Positions 8,987-17,110 of a stretch of DNA of 41,765 nucleotides are shown here, piece by piece. The position numbers and the translations under genes were made by a program. Each line of letters opens with the position of its first letter. Positions within the stretch are counted from its first letter, which is position 1. The notes under the pieces were generated by a model. It had not been told where the DNA came from. It was given only the letters and a program-made list of their open reading frames with translations, and ran no database searches. Origin of the DNA: an uncultured Clostridium sp. (GTDB lineage Bacteria > Bacillota > Clostridia > Lachnospirales > Lachnospiraceae); the NCBI GenBank assembly GCA_945917985.1, contig CAMEIH010000021.1:1-41765 (forward strand). Direction: 5' to 3'.

Positions 8987-10429
8987 ATGAAACTGAAAAA
9001 AGTTTTAGCACTTGCACTTGCAACAGCTATGACATTGTCATTAGTAGCTTGCGGCGGCAGCGCAGAAACAACAGAGTCTACAGAAACTACTGAGACTACA
9101 GAAGCAACTGAAGAAACAACAGAAGCTGAAGAGACAACCGAAGAAGCAGAAGCTCCTGCAGAAGACGGAGAACTCAGCTACGGTGCAATCACACTTGGTG
9201 AGAGCTACACAGATATCACCACAACAATTAAGTGGATCCACCACAAGACAGACCGTGAAGAAGACGGTACAATTGCAAACTACATTGCAGAGTTCAATAA
9301 AGTATATCCCAACATCACAGTTGAAACTGAAGGCGTTACAGATTATCAGGAAGACTCATTACTTCGTCTCTCCACAGGTGACTGGGGCGATATCATGTTC
9401 ATCCCTGCAGTTGACAAGGCAGAACTTGCTACTTACTTCGTTCCTTTTGGTACAACTGAAGAAATGGCACAGTACATCAACTTCCCTAAGCAGTGGGAAT
9501 TAAATGGTGAATGCTATGGTATCGGTTACATGGGAAATGCACAGGGACTTCTTTACAATAAGGCTGTATTTGAGGCAGCTGGCGTAACAGAACTTCCTAC
9601 GACACCCGATGAACTGATTGCAGATCTTCAGCTGATCAAGGACAATACAGATGCAATTCCTCTGTATACCAACTATGCAGCAGGCTGGACCATGGGTGGT
9701 CAGTGGGATGCATTCCTCGGCGCAATCACAACAGGTGATTCTACATGGTTAAATCAGAAATTTGCTCACACTGCAGAGCCTTTCAAGGATAACGGTGACG
9801 GAACCGGTGCATACGCTCTTTACAAGATCCTTTACGATGCAGTTGCTAACGGTCTGATCGAAGACGACTATACAACAACTGACTGGGAAGGCTGCAAGGG
9901 CATGATCAACAGAGGCGAGATCGGATGTATGGTACTTGGCTCATGGGCAGTTGCACAGATGAAGGCAGCTGGTGACAATCCGGACGATATCGGATATATG
10001 CCTTTCCCGATTACTGTAAACGGTAAGCAGTACGCAACAGCAGGCCCTGACTACTGCTATGCAATCAACGTAAACTCTTCTGACGAAAACAAGGCAGCAG
10101 CCATGGTATTCATTAAGTGGATGGTTGAAGAGTCCGGTTGGTGCGATTTCGAAGGCGGATATCCTATCTCCAAGACAGCACCTACATCATTCGCATTTGA
10201 CGGTGTTGAGATTGTAGAGAACGATCCTGCACTGGAAGGTGAAGAAGATCTCATGAATGAGATGAACGCTGAAAGCGAACTTTCCTTCAACGCAGGCGGA
10301 GATGCTAAGGTTCAGGCTATCGTTGAGGCAGCAGCTACAGGTTCTAAGACCTTCGATGACATCATGGCTGAATGGACTGAAGCTTGGAATGCAGCACAGG
10401 AAGAGCTTGGCGTAGATGTTTTATACTAA
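8987..10429 (+). CDS. ABC transporter sugar-binding lipoprotein
   Basis: This 480-residue protein is a family 1 extracellular solute-binding lipoprotein. Residues 1-21 form a signal peptide ending in the lipobox LVAC, with Cys22 as the lipidated residue. Residues 25-60 are a Thr/Glu-rich tether with repeated TTE units that lifts the binding domain from the membrane. The rest is a two-lobed binding fold (NKAVFEAAGVTELPTTPDELIADL; GEIGCMVLGSWAVAQMKAAG). It is the first gene of the operon with two permeases and manno-oligosaccharide enzymes, so its ligand is probably a beta-manno-oligosaccharide; this is inferred from context. Codon usage looks biased to high expression, as expected for a binding protein made in excess of its permeases. 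Confidence 0.92.
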   Translation: MKLKKVLALALATAMTLSLVACGGSAETTESTETTETTEATEETTEAEETTEEAEAPAEDGELSYGAITLGESYTDITTTIKWIHHKTDREEDGTIANYIAEFNKVYPNITVETEGVTDYQEDSLLRLSTGDWGDIMFIPAVDKAELATYFVPFGTTEEMAQYINFPKQWELNGECYGIGYMGNAQGLLYNKAVFEAAGVTELPTTPDELIADLQLIKDNTDAIPLYTNYAAGWTMGGQWDAFLGAITTGDSTWLNQKFAHTAEPFKDNGDGTGAYALYKILYDAVANGLIEDDYTTTDWEGCKGMINRGEIGCMVLGSWAVAQMKAAGDNPDDIGYMPFPITVNGKQYATAGPDYCYAINVNSSDENKAAAMVFIKWMVEESGWCDFEGGYPISKTAPTSFAFDGVEIVENDPALEGEEDLMNEMNAESELSFNAGGDAKVQAIVEAAATGSKTFDDIMAEWTEAWNAAQEELGVDVLY

Positions 10430-10476
10430 TCAGTACGCAATGTGAAAATAGAGTTTTAGTAAGTTATGAAAAACCG

Positions 10477-10504
10477 GAGCCAAGGGGAGGTTTCTCCTTG
10501 GCTC
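10477..10504 (+). promoter_or_regulatory. Stem-loop between binding-protein and permease genes
   Basis: GAGCCAAGG (10477-10485) pairs with CCTTGGCTC (10496-10504), a 9-base stem. No T-run follows, so it is more likely an RNA-stabilising or processing hairpin than a full terminator. Such elements protect the 3' end of the binding-protein message and allow it to exceed the permeases. Confidence 0.65.
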
Positions 10505-10546
10505 TAATACATCATAGAATGTATTGCTATTAGGAGGAAAGGGCGT

Positions 10547-11551
10547 ATGGCAATGACTCAGGCGGCTAGACCGAAAAGGAAAAGGACTTTTAAGGAGTGG
10601 GCAAGAAGCAGGGACGGGCAGAAAGTGTTTGTCATGCTTGCTTTTATGATCATTCCGTTACTGTTATTATTTGTGTTTACTTATCTGCCCTTTGCAGAGA
10701 TGTTCGGCTTCAGTTTTTATAATATGAAGTACGTAGGCGCAAGAAAATTTGTCGGTTTAAAAAATTATATAAAAGTATTTCAGAGAGATGACTGCTTTGG
10801 TGCATTGAAGCTGAGTCTGTATTATATGGTTGGTTCTGTTGTCCAGCTGGTTCTTGCATTATATCTGGCAACTGTCCTCAGTTTTAAAGTGAAGCTCGGC
10901 GGTCTTTTCAAGGGATTTATGTTTTTCCCTTATCTGATCAATGGTATTGCAATTGGTTTTATTTTTAAATTCTTCTACACCAGAGGTTTTGTATTTGATA
11001 CTGTCCTTCAGTGGTGTGGATTTCAACTTGAAAATCTTCCGTATTGGTTAAAGGACCAGAGCGTTAACAATATTTCTCTGGTCGGTACTTCCGTGTGGCG
11101 TTATTTCGGACAGAACATGGTACTTTTTATCGGTGCTATCATGTCTGTGGACTCTGAACTTTATGAGGCTGCCATGCTGGACGGTGCTAATAAATTACAG
11201 CAGTTTAAATATATTATTCTGCCAAGTATCAAGACGATTATTACCCTGAATGTGATCATGTCAATCACAGGTTCCTTAAGCGCATTCGAGCCTCCTTATG
11301 TTATCACAAGCGGTGCCAACGGAACCGGTACTTACTTCGTGGTAATGCATGAGATTGCTCATACCCAGCAAAAGGTTGGACTTGCATCTGCCATGGCGGT
11401 TGTCCTTTTAATGATCATATTTGTAGTAACCATCCTTCAGAAGCTGTTCTTCAAGTATGTATTTAAGAGCGCAGAGGATGAAGATAAGAATGCAGCTGCA
11501 AAACGTGAGAGAAAGCTGGCCAGACTGGCAGCAAGAAAGGCGGGGAAATAA
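10547..11551 (+). CDS. ABC sugar transporter permease, MalF/UgpA type
   Basis: This 334-residue membrane protein has a basic cytoplasmic start (KRKRTFKEWARSRDG), then about six transmembrane segments. The EAA-type loop that contacts the ATPase is visible as YEAAMLDGANKLQQFKYIILPSI. A basic tail (KRERKLARLAARKAGK) ends the protein. It is the first of a permease pair and its gene abuts the next one directly. The system belongs to the carbohydrate uptake CUT1 group, and together with the lipoprotein should import manno-oligosaccharides. No ATPase gene is in the operon; CUT1 systems of this kind normally share an MsmK/MalK-type ATPase encoded elsewhere. Confidence 0.93.
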   Translation: MAMTQAARPKRKRTFKEWARSRDGQKVFVMLAFMIIPLLLLFVFTYLPFAEMFGFSFYNMKYVGARKFVGLKNYIKVFQRDDCFGALKLSLYYMVGSVVQLVLALYLATVLSFKVKLGGLFKGFMFFPYLINGIAIGFIFKFFYTRGFVFDTVLQWCGFQLENLPYWLKDQSVNNISLVGTSVWRYFGQNMVLFIGAIMSVDSELYEAAMLDGANKLQQFKYIILPSIKTIITLNVIMSITGSLSAFEPPYVITSGANGTGTYFVVMHEIAHTQQKVGLASAMAVVLLMIIFVVTILQKLFFKYVFKSAEDEDKNAAAKRERKLARLAARKAGK

Positions 11552-12400
11552 ATGACAGTATTTCAGAAAATCGGTAAATATGTAGGAATTTTCCTTAAGT
11601 ATTTTTCGCTGGTGTTCTTTTCCTTCGTGGCAGTATTGCCTGTTGTGTCCTGCGTTATTACAGCATTTAAGACAGATACCGAATATCAGCAGACGAACGT
11701 TATGGTAATGCCTGAGAGCTGGCTGAATTTTGATAACTTTATTCAGGCTTTTCAGAGAGCCAACATGGGCAGGGCGTTTATTAACTCTACAATCATTCTT
11801 GTATGTGTGTTGGTTGTATCTACATTTGTCGGTACACAGCTTGCCTATGTGCTTAACAGATTTAAATTCCCGGGCAATGGTCTGATCCGTAATCTGTTCC
11901 TCTTTGCTTCCCTCCTTCCGGGTGTAGCAATGCAGGTAGCGGTTTATGAAATCATGTATAAATTAGGCTTTATCAATTCCCTGATTGGGTATATCATTAT
12001 GATGTGCGGTACGGATGTAATTTCCATTTATATTTACATTCAGTTCTTTGAGAATATTCCCATATCACTGGATGAATCGGGTATTGTGGACGGTGCTTCC
12101 TATTTTACGATCTTTTACAAGATCCTGCTTCCGCTTGTGAAGCCCGCTATTGTTACCTCCTGTATCTTAAAGGGTGTCGGTACTTATAATGAATATTACT
12201 CAGCAAATCTCTATCTGCAGGATAAAAAAATATATCCCACGGTGGCAACTTCCCTGTATACCTTCGTAGGACCTCTCGGAAGCAAATACAATTTGATTTG
12301 TGCAGGTGTTATCATTTCCCTGTTGCCGGCTTTGATCGTATTTATTACCTGCCAGAAACAGATTTACAGCGGACTTACCTCCGGTGCAGTAAAAGGTTAA
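11552..12400 (+). CDS. ABC sugar transporter permease, MalG/UgpE type
   Basis: This 282-residue protein is the second CUT1 permease, with about six membrane segments. Its EAA-type loop reads DESGIVDGASYFTIFYKILLPLVKP, and the C-terminus ends with the SGLTSGAVKG signature typical of MalG-type proteins. The ATG follows the TAA of the first permease without a gap, so translation is coupled. It forms the heterodimeric channel with its neighbour for uptake of the oligosaccharide bound by the lipoprotein. Confidence 0.93.
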   Translation: MTVFQKIGKYVGIFLKYFSLVFFSFVAVLPVVSCVITAFKTDTEYQQTNVMVMPESWLNFDNFIQAFQRANMGRAFINSTIILVCVLVVSTFVGTQLAYVLNRFKFPGNGLIRNLFLFASLLPGVAMQVAVYEIMYKLGFINSLIGYIIMMCGTDVISIYIYIQFFENIPISLDESGIVDGASYFTIFYKILLPLVKPAIVTSCILKGVGTYNEYYSANLYLQDKKIYPTVATSLYTFVGPLGSKYNLICAGVIISLLPALIVFITCQKQIYSGLTSGAVKG

Positions 12401-12431
12401 TCAGAAATAAAGAAAACAGGAGACTTGAAAA

Positions 12432-13595
12432 ATGATGGTTGAAGAAATAAAAGCTCATTTGATAAATGACATTATCCCTTTCTGGAAGGGACTTCGTGAT
12501 GATGAGTTTGGCGGTTATTACGGCTATCTTGATTATGACCTTAAGCTGGATAAAAAGGCGGTGAAGGGTTGTATCTTAAACAGCCGTATTACCTGGTTCT
12601 TCTCCAATGCTTATACGCTTTTAAAGGATGAAAGTCTTTTAGAGGAAGCGAAACATGGATTTGCCTTTTTGAAAGAGCATTGCATGGATAAAGACAACGG
12701 AGGCATCTACTGGTCCATGAAATACAACGGTGAACCGGAGGATACCACAAAACATACTTATAACCAGGCTTTTTCCATCTATGCTCTTTCCTCCTATTAT
12801 GAAGCATCGGGGGATGAAGAGGCACTTGAAATGGCTAAGGAGCTGTTCCGTATCATTGAGACCAGATGTACCGATGAGATCGGCTACAAGGAGGCCTTTG
12901 ACAAGGAGTTCCATGAGATTGAAAATGATAAGCTTTCCGAAAACGGAGTCATTGCGGAGAAGACCATGAATACACTGCTCCATGTGTTTGAAGCATACAC
13001 AGAGCTCTACCGTGTGGCAAAGCTGCCCGAGGTGAAGGAGAGACTTGAATGGATCATGGATACTTTTGCGGATAAAGTATATAATCCAAAGCTCCACAGG
13101 CAGGAGGTATTCTTTGACAAAAATATGAATTCCATTCTTGACCTCCATTCCTATGGTCACGATATTGAGACAGCATGGCTCATTGACAGGGGCGTGGAAG
13201 TTCTTGGTGAGAAGAAATATGAAGAGAAAATGACTCTTATCACCAAAGATCTGACAGCCCAGATTTACAAGGTGGCCTTTGACGGCAGATCCCTTGCCAA
13301 CGAGTGTGAAAAAGGTGTGGTGAACAAGCACCGTATCTGGTGGGTTCAGGCGGAGACAGTAGTCGGATTTTTAAACGGCTTCCAGAAAAATCCTGATAAA
13401 CCGGAGTATCTGGATGCAGCAAAAGCAGAATGGAACTTCATCAAAGAGTATGTGATTGATAAGAGGAAAGGTTCCGAATGGTTCTGGGAGGTGGATCCCG
13501 ATGGTAAGCCATATGAAGGAAGACCCATCGTGGAACCCTGGAAATGCCCTTATCATAACGGCAGAATGTGTTTTGAAGTGATAAAAAGAAGTTGA
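12432..13595 (+). CDS. Cellobiose/mannobiose 2-epimerase
   Basis: This 387-residue protein belongs to the N-acylglucosamine 2-epimerase/cellobiose 2-epimerase family, an (alpha/alpha)6 barrel. It converts the reducing-end mannose of beta-1,4-mannobiose to glucose, giving mannosyl-glucose. Family blocks are [14 protein letters not shown] near the start, [30 protein letters not shown], the [12 protein letters not shown] block with catalytic His, [14 protein letters not shown], and the C-terminal [14 protein letters not shown]. The gene is followed immediately by a GH130 phosphorylase that uses exactly this product, which makes mannobiose a more likely in vivo substrate than cellobiose. The protein has no signal peptide and is cytoplasmic. 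Confidence 0.92.
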   Translation: MMVEEIKAHLINDIIPFWKGLRDDEFGGYYGYLDYDLKLDKKAVKGCILNSRITWFFSNAYTLLKDESLLEEAKHGFAFLKEHCMDKDNGGIYWSMKYNGEPEDTTKHTYNQAFSIYALSSYYEASGDEEALEMAKELFRIIETRCTDEIGYKEAFDKEFHEIENDKLSENGVIAEKTMNTLLHVFEAYTELYRVAKLPEVKERLEWIMDTFADKVYNPKLHRQEVFFDKNMNSILDLHSYGHDIETAWLIDRGVEVLGEKKYEEKMTLITKDLTAQIYKVAFDGRSLANECEKGVVNKHRIWWVQAETVVGFLNGFQKNPDKPEYLDAAKAEWNFIKEYVIDKRKGSEWFWEVDPDGKPYEGRPIVEPWKCPYHNGRMCFEVIKRS

Positions 13596-13596
13596 G

Positions 13597-13616
13597 AAAA
13601 CAGCCCTTGCTGTTTT
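13597..13616 (+). promoter_or_regulatory. Small hairpin between epimerase and GH130 genes
   Basis: AAAACAGC (13597-13604) and GCTGTTTT (13609-13616) form a perfect 8-base stem with a CCTT loop, one base after the epimerase stop. With only a five-T run inside and after the stem it resembles a weak intra-operon attenuator or a 3'-end stabiliser. Confidence 0.5.
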
Positions 13617-13632
13617 TGGAAAGAGGTATGAG

Positions 13633-14808
13633 ATGTTGCACAAGAAATATGAGGAAGAGCTGAAAAAGTATGAGGCTCTCATAAACAGAAAAAATGAAGT
13701 GGATCCGGATTTTTATAATGGGGTTTACGATAAATATAAATATCCGGTACTGACAAGGGAGCATATTCCCCTTACATGGCAGTATGACTTAAACCCTGAG
13801 ACCAATCCTTATTTCATGAAGAGACTGGGCATCAATGCAGTGATGAACTCAGGCGCCATTGAGCTGAATGGCAAATATTATCTGGTGGCCAGAATAGAAG
13901 GGGACGACAGAAAGTCCTTCTTCGGTGTGGCAGAGAGTGATAACGGTATCGACGGTTTCCGCTTCTGGGATTATCCCATTCTGCTTCCCGATACCTGTCC
14001 GGAGGAGACCAATGTATATGACATGCGTCTCACCAAGCATGAGGACGGCTATATTTACGGTGTGTTCTGCTCAGAGAGCAAGGATACTTCCGTGAATGAC
14101 CTTTCCGCAGCAGTGGCTGCAGCGGGTATTGTGAGAACGAAGGATTTAAAGACATGGGAGAGACTTCCCAATCTTGTGACCTTAAATTCTCCCCAGCAGA
14201 GAAATGTGGTGCTCCACCCTGAATTTGTAAACGGAAAATACGCTTTCTATACAAGACCCATGGATGACTTTATTGAGACAGGGTCAGGCGGCGGAATCGG
14301 ATTTGGCCTGTGTGATGATATCACCCACGCAGTGATCGATGAGGAGAAGATGACAAGCCTGCGCAAATACCATACCATCACTGAGGCAAAGAACGGTGCA
14401 GGTGCAGTGCCCATCAAGACAGAAAAGGGCTGGATCCATATCGCCCATGGTGTGAGAAACACAGCGGCAGGTCTCCGCTATGTAATCTACGCATTTGCAA
14501 CAGACTTAAATGATCCATCCAAGGTGATTGCAGAGCCTTCCGGACTTCTGATCGGACCGAGAGGATCTGAGAGAGTGGGAGATGTTTCCAACGTGGTATT
14601 TACAAACGGTGCCATTGCCAATGAAAAGGGAGAAGTATATATATACTATGCTTCCAGCGACACCAGAATGCATGTTGCGACAACAACTGTTGACAAGCTG
14701 ATCGACTATGTATTCAACACACCGAAGGATCCCTTAAGAAGTGTAGAATGCGTAGCCCAGAGATGTGATCTGATCAAAAAGAACCTTGCGTTTTTATCTA
14801 AGCAGTAA
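13633..14808 (+). CDS. GH130 4-O-beta-mannosyl-glucose phosphorylase
   Basis: This 391-residue enzyme matches GH130 subfamily 1, which cleaves beta-1,4-mannosyl-glucose with phosphate to mannose-1-phosphate and glucose. The five-bladed propeller carries the proton donor Asp130 in the VYDMRL motif, and phosphate-binding residues are expected around [13 protein letters not shown] and the [21 protein letters not shown] block. The N-terminal helical extension (residues 1-40) is typical of subfamily 1. The gene follows the epimerase, so the two form the mannobiose-to-mannosyl-glucose-to-mannose-1-phosphate route. Specificity is inferred from similarity to characterised subfamily members and from context. 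Confidence 0.92.
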   Translation: MLHKKYEEELKKYEALINRKNEVDPDFYNGVYDKYKYPVLTREHIPLTWQYDLNPETNPYFMKRLGINAVMNSGAIELNGKYYLVARIEGDDRKSFFGVAESDNGIDGFRFWDYPILLPDTCPEETNVYDMRLTKHEDGYIYGVFCSESKDTSVNDLSAAVAAAGIVRTKDLKTWERLPNLVTLNSPQQRNVVLHPEFVNGKYAFYTRPMDDFIETGSGGGIGFGLCDDITHAVIDEEKMTSLRKYHTITEAKNGAGAVPIKTEKGWIHIAHGVRNTAAGLRYVIYAFATDLNDPSKVIAEPSGLLIGPRGSERVGDVSNVVFTNGAIANEKGEVYIYYASSDTRMHVATTTVDKLIDYVFNTPKDPLRSVECVAQRCDLIKKNLAFLSKQ

Positions 14809-14844
14809 TTAATAATCAGGCCTTATGAGGCAGAAGGAGACAAG

Positions 14845-15867
14845 ATGAGCGAAATAAAGATGATTGCCCCTGCGGTAAAGAATGTACCCTGGCAGGAGAA
14901 ACCTGCTGATTTAAAAGGAGCGCCGATCTGGAGATATACCGAGAACCCCATCATCGGCCGTAATCCTGTGGAAGGTGTTGCAAGAATTTTCAACAGTGCG
15001 GTAATGCCTTACGGAGATGAATTTATCGGTGTGTTCCGTGGTGAACAGACAAACGGTATCCCTTATATTTATATGGGAAGAAGCAAGGATGCGATTCACT
15101 GGGATTTTGACAAGGAAAAGATTCCTTTTGTAGATGAAGAAGGAAAGCCTTTTATGCCTAAGTATGCATATGACCCCAGGTTGGTGAAGGTGGAAGATAC
15201 CTATTATATCATCTGGTGTCAGGACTTTTATGGTGCAGCCATCGGTATGGCAAAGACAACAGACTTTAAGACATTTACAAGACTTGAAAATCCTTTCATT
15301 CCTTATAACAGAAACGCAGTATTGTTCCCCAGAAAGATCAACGGCAATTTTGTAATGCTGAGCCGTCCTTCTGACAGCGGACATACACCTTTCGGTGATA
15401 TTTTTGTGAGCGAAAGTCCTGACCTTGTATACTGGGGCAAACACAGACATGTAATGGGCAAAGGCAGTGAATGGTGGGAGTCCGTTAAGATTGGCGGAGG
15501 TGCTGCTCCTATTGAGACAAGCGAAGGCTGGCTTTTATTCTACCATGGTGTAAGCGGAACCTGCAACGGTTTTGTATATTCCATTGGCGGCGCTATTCTT
15601 GACCTTGAGAACCCTTCCATTGTGAAGTACAGATGCGAAAACTTCCTTCTGACTCCGGAAGAATGGTATGAGGAGAGAGGTTTTGTTCCCAATGTGTGCT
15701 TCCCTTGTGCAACCATTCATGATCCCGAAAGCGGAAAGATCGCTATCTACTACGGATGTGCAGACAGCTATGTAGGTCTTGCATTTACCAAATTTGATGA
15801 GATCGTGGCTTATATTAAAGAACACAGTGTGGTAACGGAAGCTGATACGGAGATCGGCAGAAGATAA
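14845..15867 (+). CDS. GH130 beta-1,4-manno-oligosaccharide phosphorylase
   Basis: This 340-residue GH130 enzyme is shorter than its neighbour and fits subfamily 2, which removes mannose from the non-reducing end of beta-1,4-manno-oligosaccharides as mannose-1-phosphate. The proton donor is Asp110 in YAYDPRL. Other blocks are NRNAVLFPRKINGNFVMLSRPSD and the GGGAAPIETSEGWLLFYHGV phosphate-site region. A GGAG ribosome site precedes the ATG. Together the two GH130 enzymes shorten longer chains and then finish mannosyl-glucose, saving ATP by phosphorolysis. Confidence 0.92.
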   Translation: MSEIKMIAPAVKNVPWQEKPADLKGAPIWRYTENPIIGRNPVEGVARIFNSAVMPYGDEFIGVFRGEQTNGIPYIYMGRSKDAIHWDFDKEKIPFVDEEGKPFMPKYAYDPRLVKVEDTYYIIWCQDFYGAAIGMAKTTDFKTFTRLENPFIPYNRNAVLFPRKINGNFVMLSRPSDSGHTPFGDIFVSESPDLVYWGKHRHVMGKGSEWWESVKIGGGAAPIETSEGWLLFYHGVSGTCNGFVYSIGGAILDLENPSIVKYRCENFLLTPEEWYEERGFVPNVCFPCATIHDPESGKIAIYYGCADSYVGLAFTKFDEIVAYIKEHSVVTEADTEIGRR

Positions 15868-15880
15868 TCAAAATGTTTTT

Positions 15881-15922
15881 TGCACAGAAAGGGTTTGTTT
15901 GACGGCAAGCCCTTTTCGTGCA
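15881..15922. promoter_or_regulatory. Stem-loop between GH130 and esterase genes
   Basis: TGCAC/GTGCA (15881-15885, 15918-15922) closes a hairpin whose upper stem pairs AAAGGGTTTG (15888-15897) with CAAGCCCTTT (15906-15915) through one G-U pair. No T-run follows on the plus strand, while T-rich sequence precedes it. It may tune expression between the phosphorylases and the downstream half of the operon. Confidence 0.6.
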
Positions 15923-15961
15923 TCAACAATTGTAAAAAAGTTTGTCCCGGAGGATTAAAAA

Positions 15962-17089
15962 ATGAGCTACAATGTTCATCCTGAAAAAGGATTGATCAAC
16001 AGAGGAAACTGGCACAGGATAAAGGAGTGCATGAAGAGAGCAAAGGCAGGAGAAGCTGTCACAGTAGGCTTCCTCGGAGGTTCCATTACACAGGGCTGTC
16101 TTTCTTCTATACCGCAGACCTGTTATGCCTATTTGGTATATGATTGGTGGAAGAAAAAATTCCCTCAGGCAGAGATTACATATATTAATGCGGGAATCGG
16201 AGGAACGACATCGCAGTTTGGTATTGCCAGAGTAGAGGATCATCTGTTAAAATATAATCCAGACTTCATATTAATAGAATTTGCTGTTAATGATGAAAAC
16301 ACAGAATTTTTTAAAGAGACGTATGAGAGCCTTGTTCGGAAAACGTTTTCGTATGTAAATGCTCCTGCTGTAATGTTGATGAATAATGTCAGATATGACG
16401 ATGGCGAAAATGCGGAAGATATGCACCTTCAGGTAGCGAAAGCCTACGAGCTTCCCATGGTCAGTATGAAGAATACTATCTGGCCGGAGGTGAGGGAAGG
16501 AAGGATTGCAAACCGTGAAATCACACCGGATGATTTACATCCCAATGACGCAGGACATGCATTGGTGGCGCAGGTGATCACGACTTTTCTTGAGAAGGTA
16601 TATGAAGAGATGGAAACGGAGGAAGTGCCTTCTGATTTCCGGGGAGAGCTGCTTCCCGCACCTATTACGCCAAGCGCATATGAAGATTCTGTTCGTTATC
16701 AGAATCACAATTCCTCTCCTGCAATAAACGGGTTTGAGGCTGACACGGAACCGCAGAATGATATCCGCGAGATCTTCAGAAACGGATGGACTGCATGGAA
16801 AGAGGGAGACAAAATTTCCTTTGAGATCAATTGCAGCGGTGTAGCGGTTCAGTATCGAAAAAGTGTGAAACAGCCTACGCCTGTTGCGAGAGTGGTTATT
16901 GATGATAACGAAAAGACGGCAGTGATTCTCAATGGTAATTTTGAGGAAGATTGGGGAGACTGTCTTTACATCGATACGATAGCAAGACATATGGAATCCG
17001 GTAACCATAAGGTAGAAATCACCATTATAGAAGCACATGAAGATGATGTAGTTCCGTTCTATCTGGTTTCTGTATTTGGCTCCAACTAA
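15962..17089 (+). CDS. SGNH acetylesterase with C-terminal beta-sandwich (CE17-like)
   Basis: This 375-residue protein has an N-terminal SGNH hydrolase domain: GGSIT with nucleophile Ser41, the GIGGTTS oxyanion block near Gly80, AVND with Asn110, and DDLHPND with catalytic Asp190 and His193. From about residue 235 to the end it appears to be a beta-sandwich module. The order, esterase first and sandwich second, is that of the CE17 mannan acetylesterases described in Roseburia and opposite to CE2. In this operon it should remove acetyl groups from imported manno-oligosaccharides so that the GH130 enzymes can act. There is no signal peptide, so it works in the cytoplasm. The family assignment is moderately sure; the general SGNH esterase call is firm. 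Confidence 0.82.
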   Translation: MSYNVHPEKGLINRGNWHRIKECMKRAKAGEAVTVGFLGGSITQGCLSSIPQTCYAYLVYDWWKKKFPQAEITYINAGIGGTTSQFGIARVEDHLLKYNPDFILIEFAVNDENTEFFKETYESLVRKTFSYVNAPAVMLMNNVRYDDGENAEDMHLQVAKAYELPMVSMKNTIWPEVREGRIANREITPDDLHPNDAGHALVAQVITTFLEKVYEEMETEEVPSDFRGELLPAPITPSAYEDSVRYQNHNSSPAINGFEADTEPQNDIREIFRNGWTAWKEGDKISFEINCSGVAVQYRKSVKQPTPVARVVIDDNEKTAVILNGNFEEDWGDCLYIDTIARHMESGNHKVEITIIEAHEDDVVPFYLVSVFGSN

Positions 17090-17110
17090 TCTGACATAAG
17101 GGGGACAGTT

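Noticed and set aside
10477-10504. Full Rho-independent terminator after the binding-protein gene
   Set aside because: No T-run follows the stem and the permease genes downstream lack a clear promoter, so transcription most likely continues.
15962-17089. CE2-family acetylesterase
   Set aside because: In CE2 the beta-sandwich precedes the SGNH domain; here the order is reversed.
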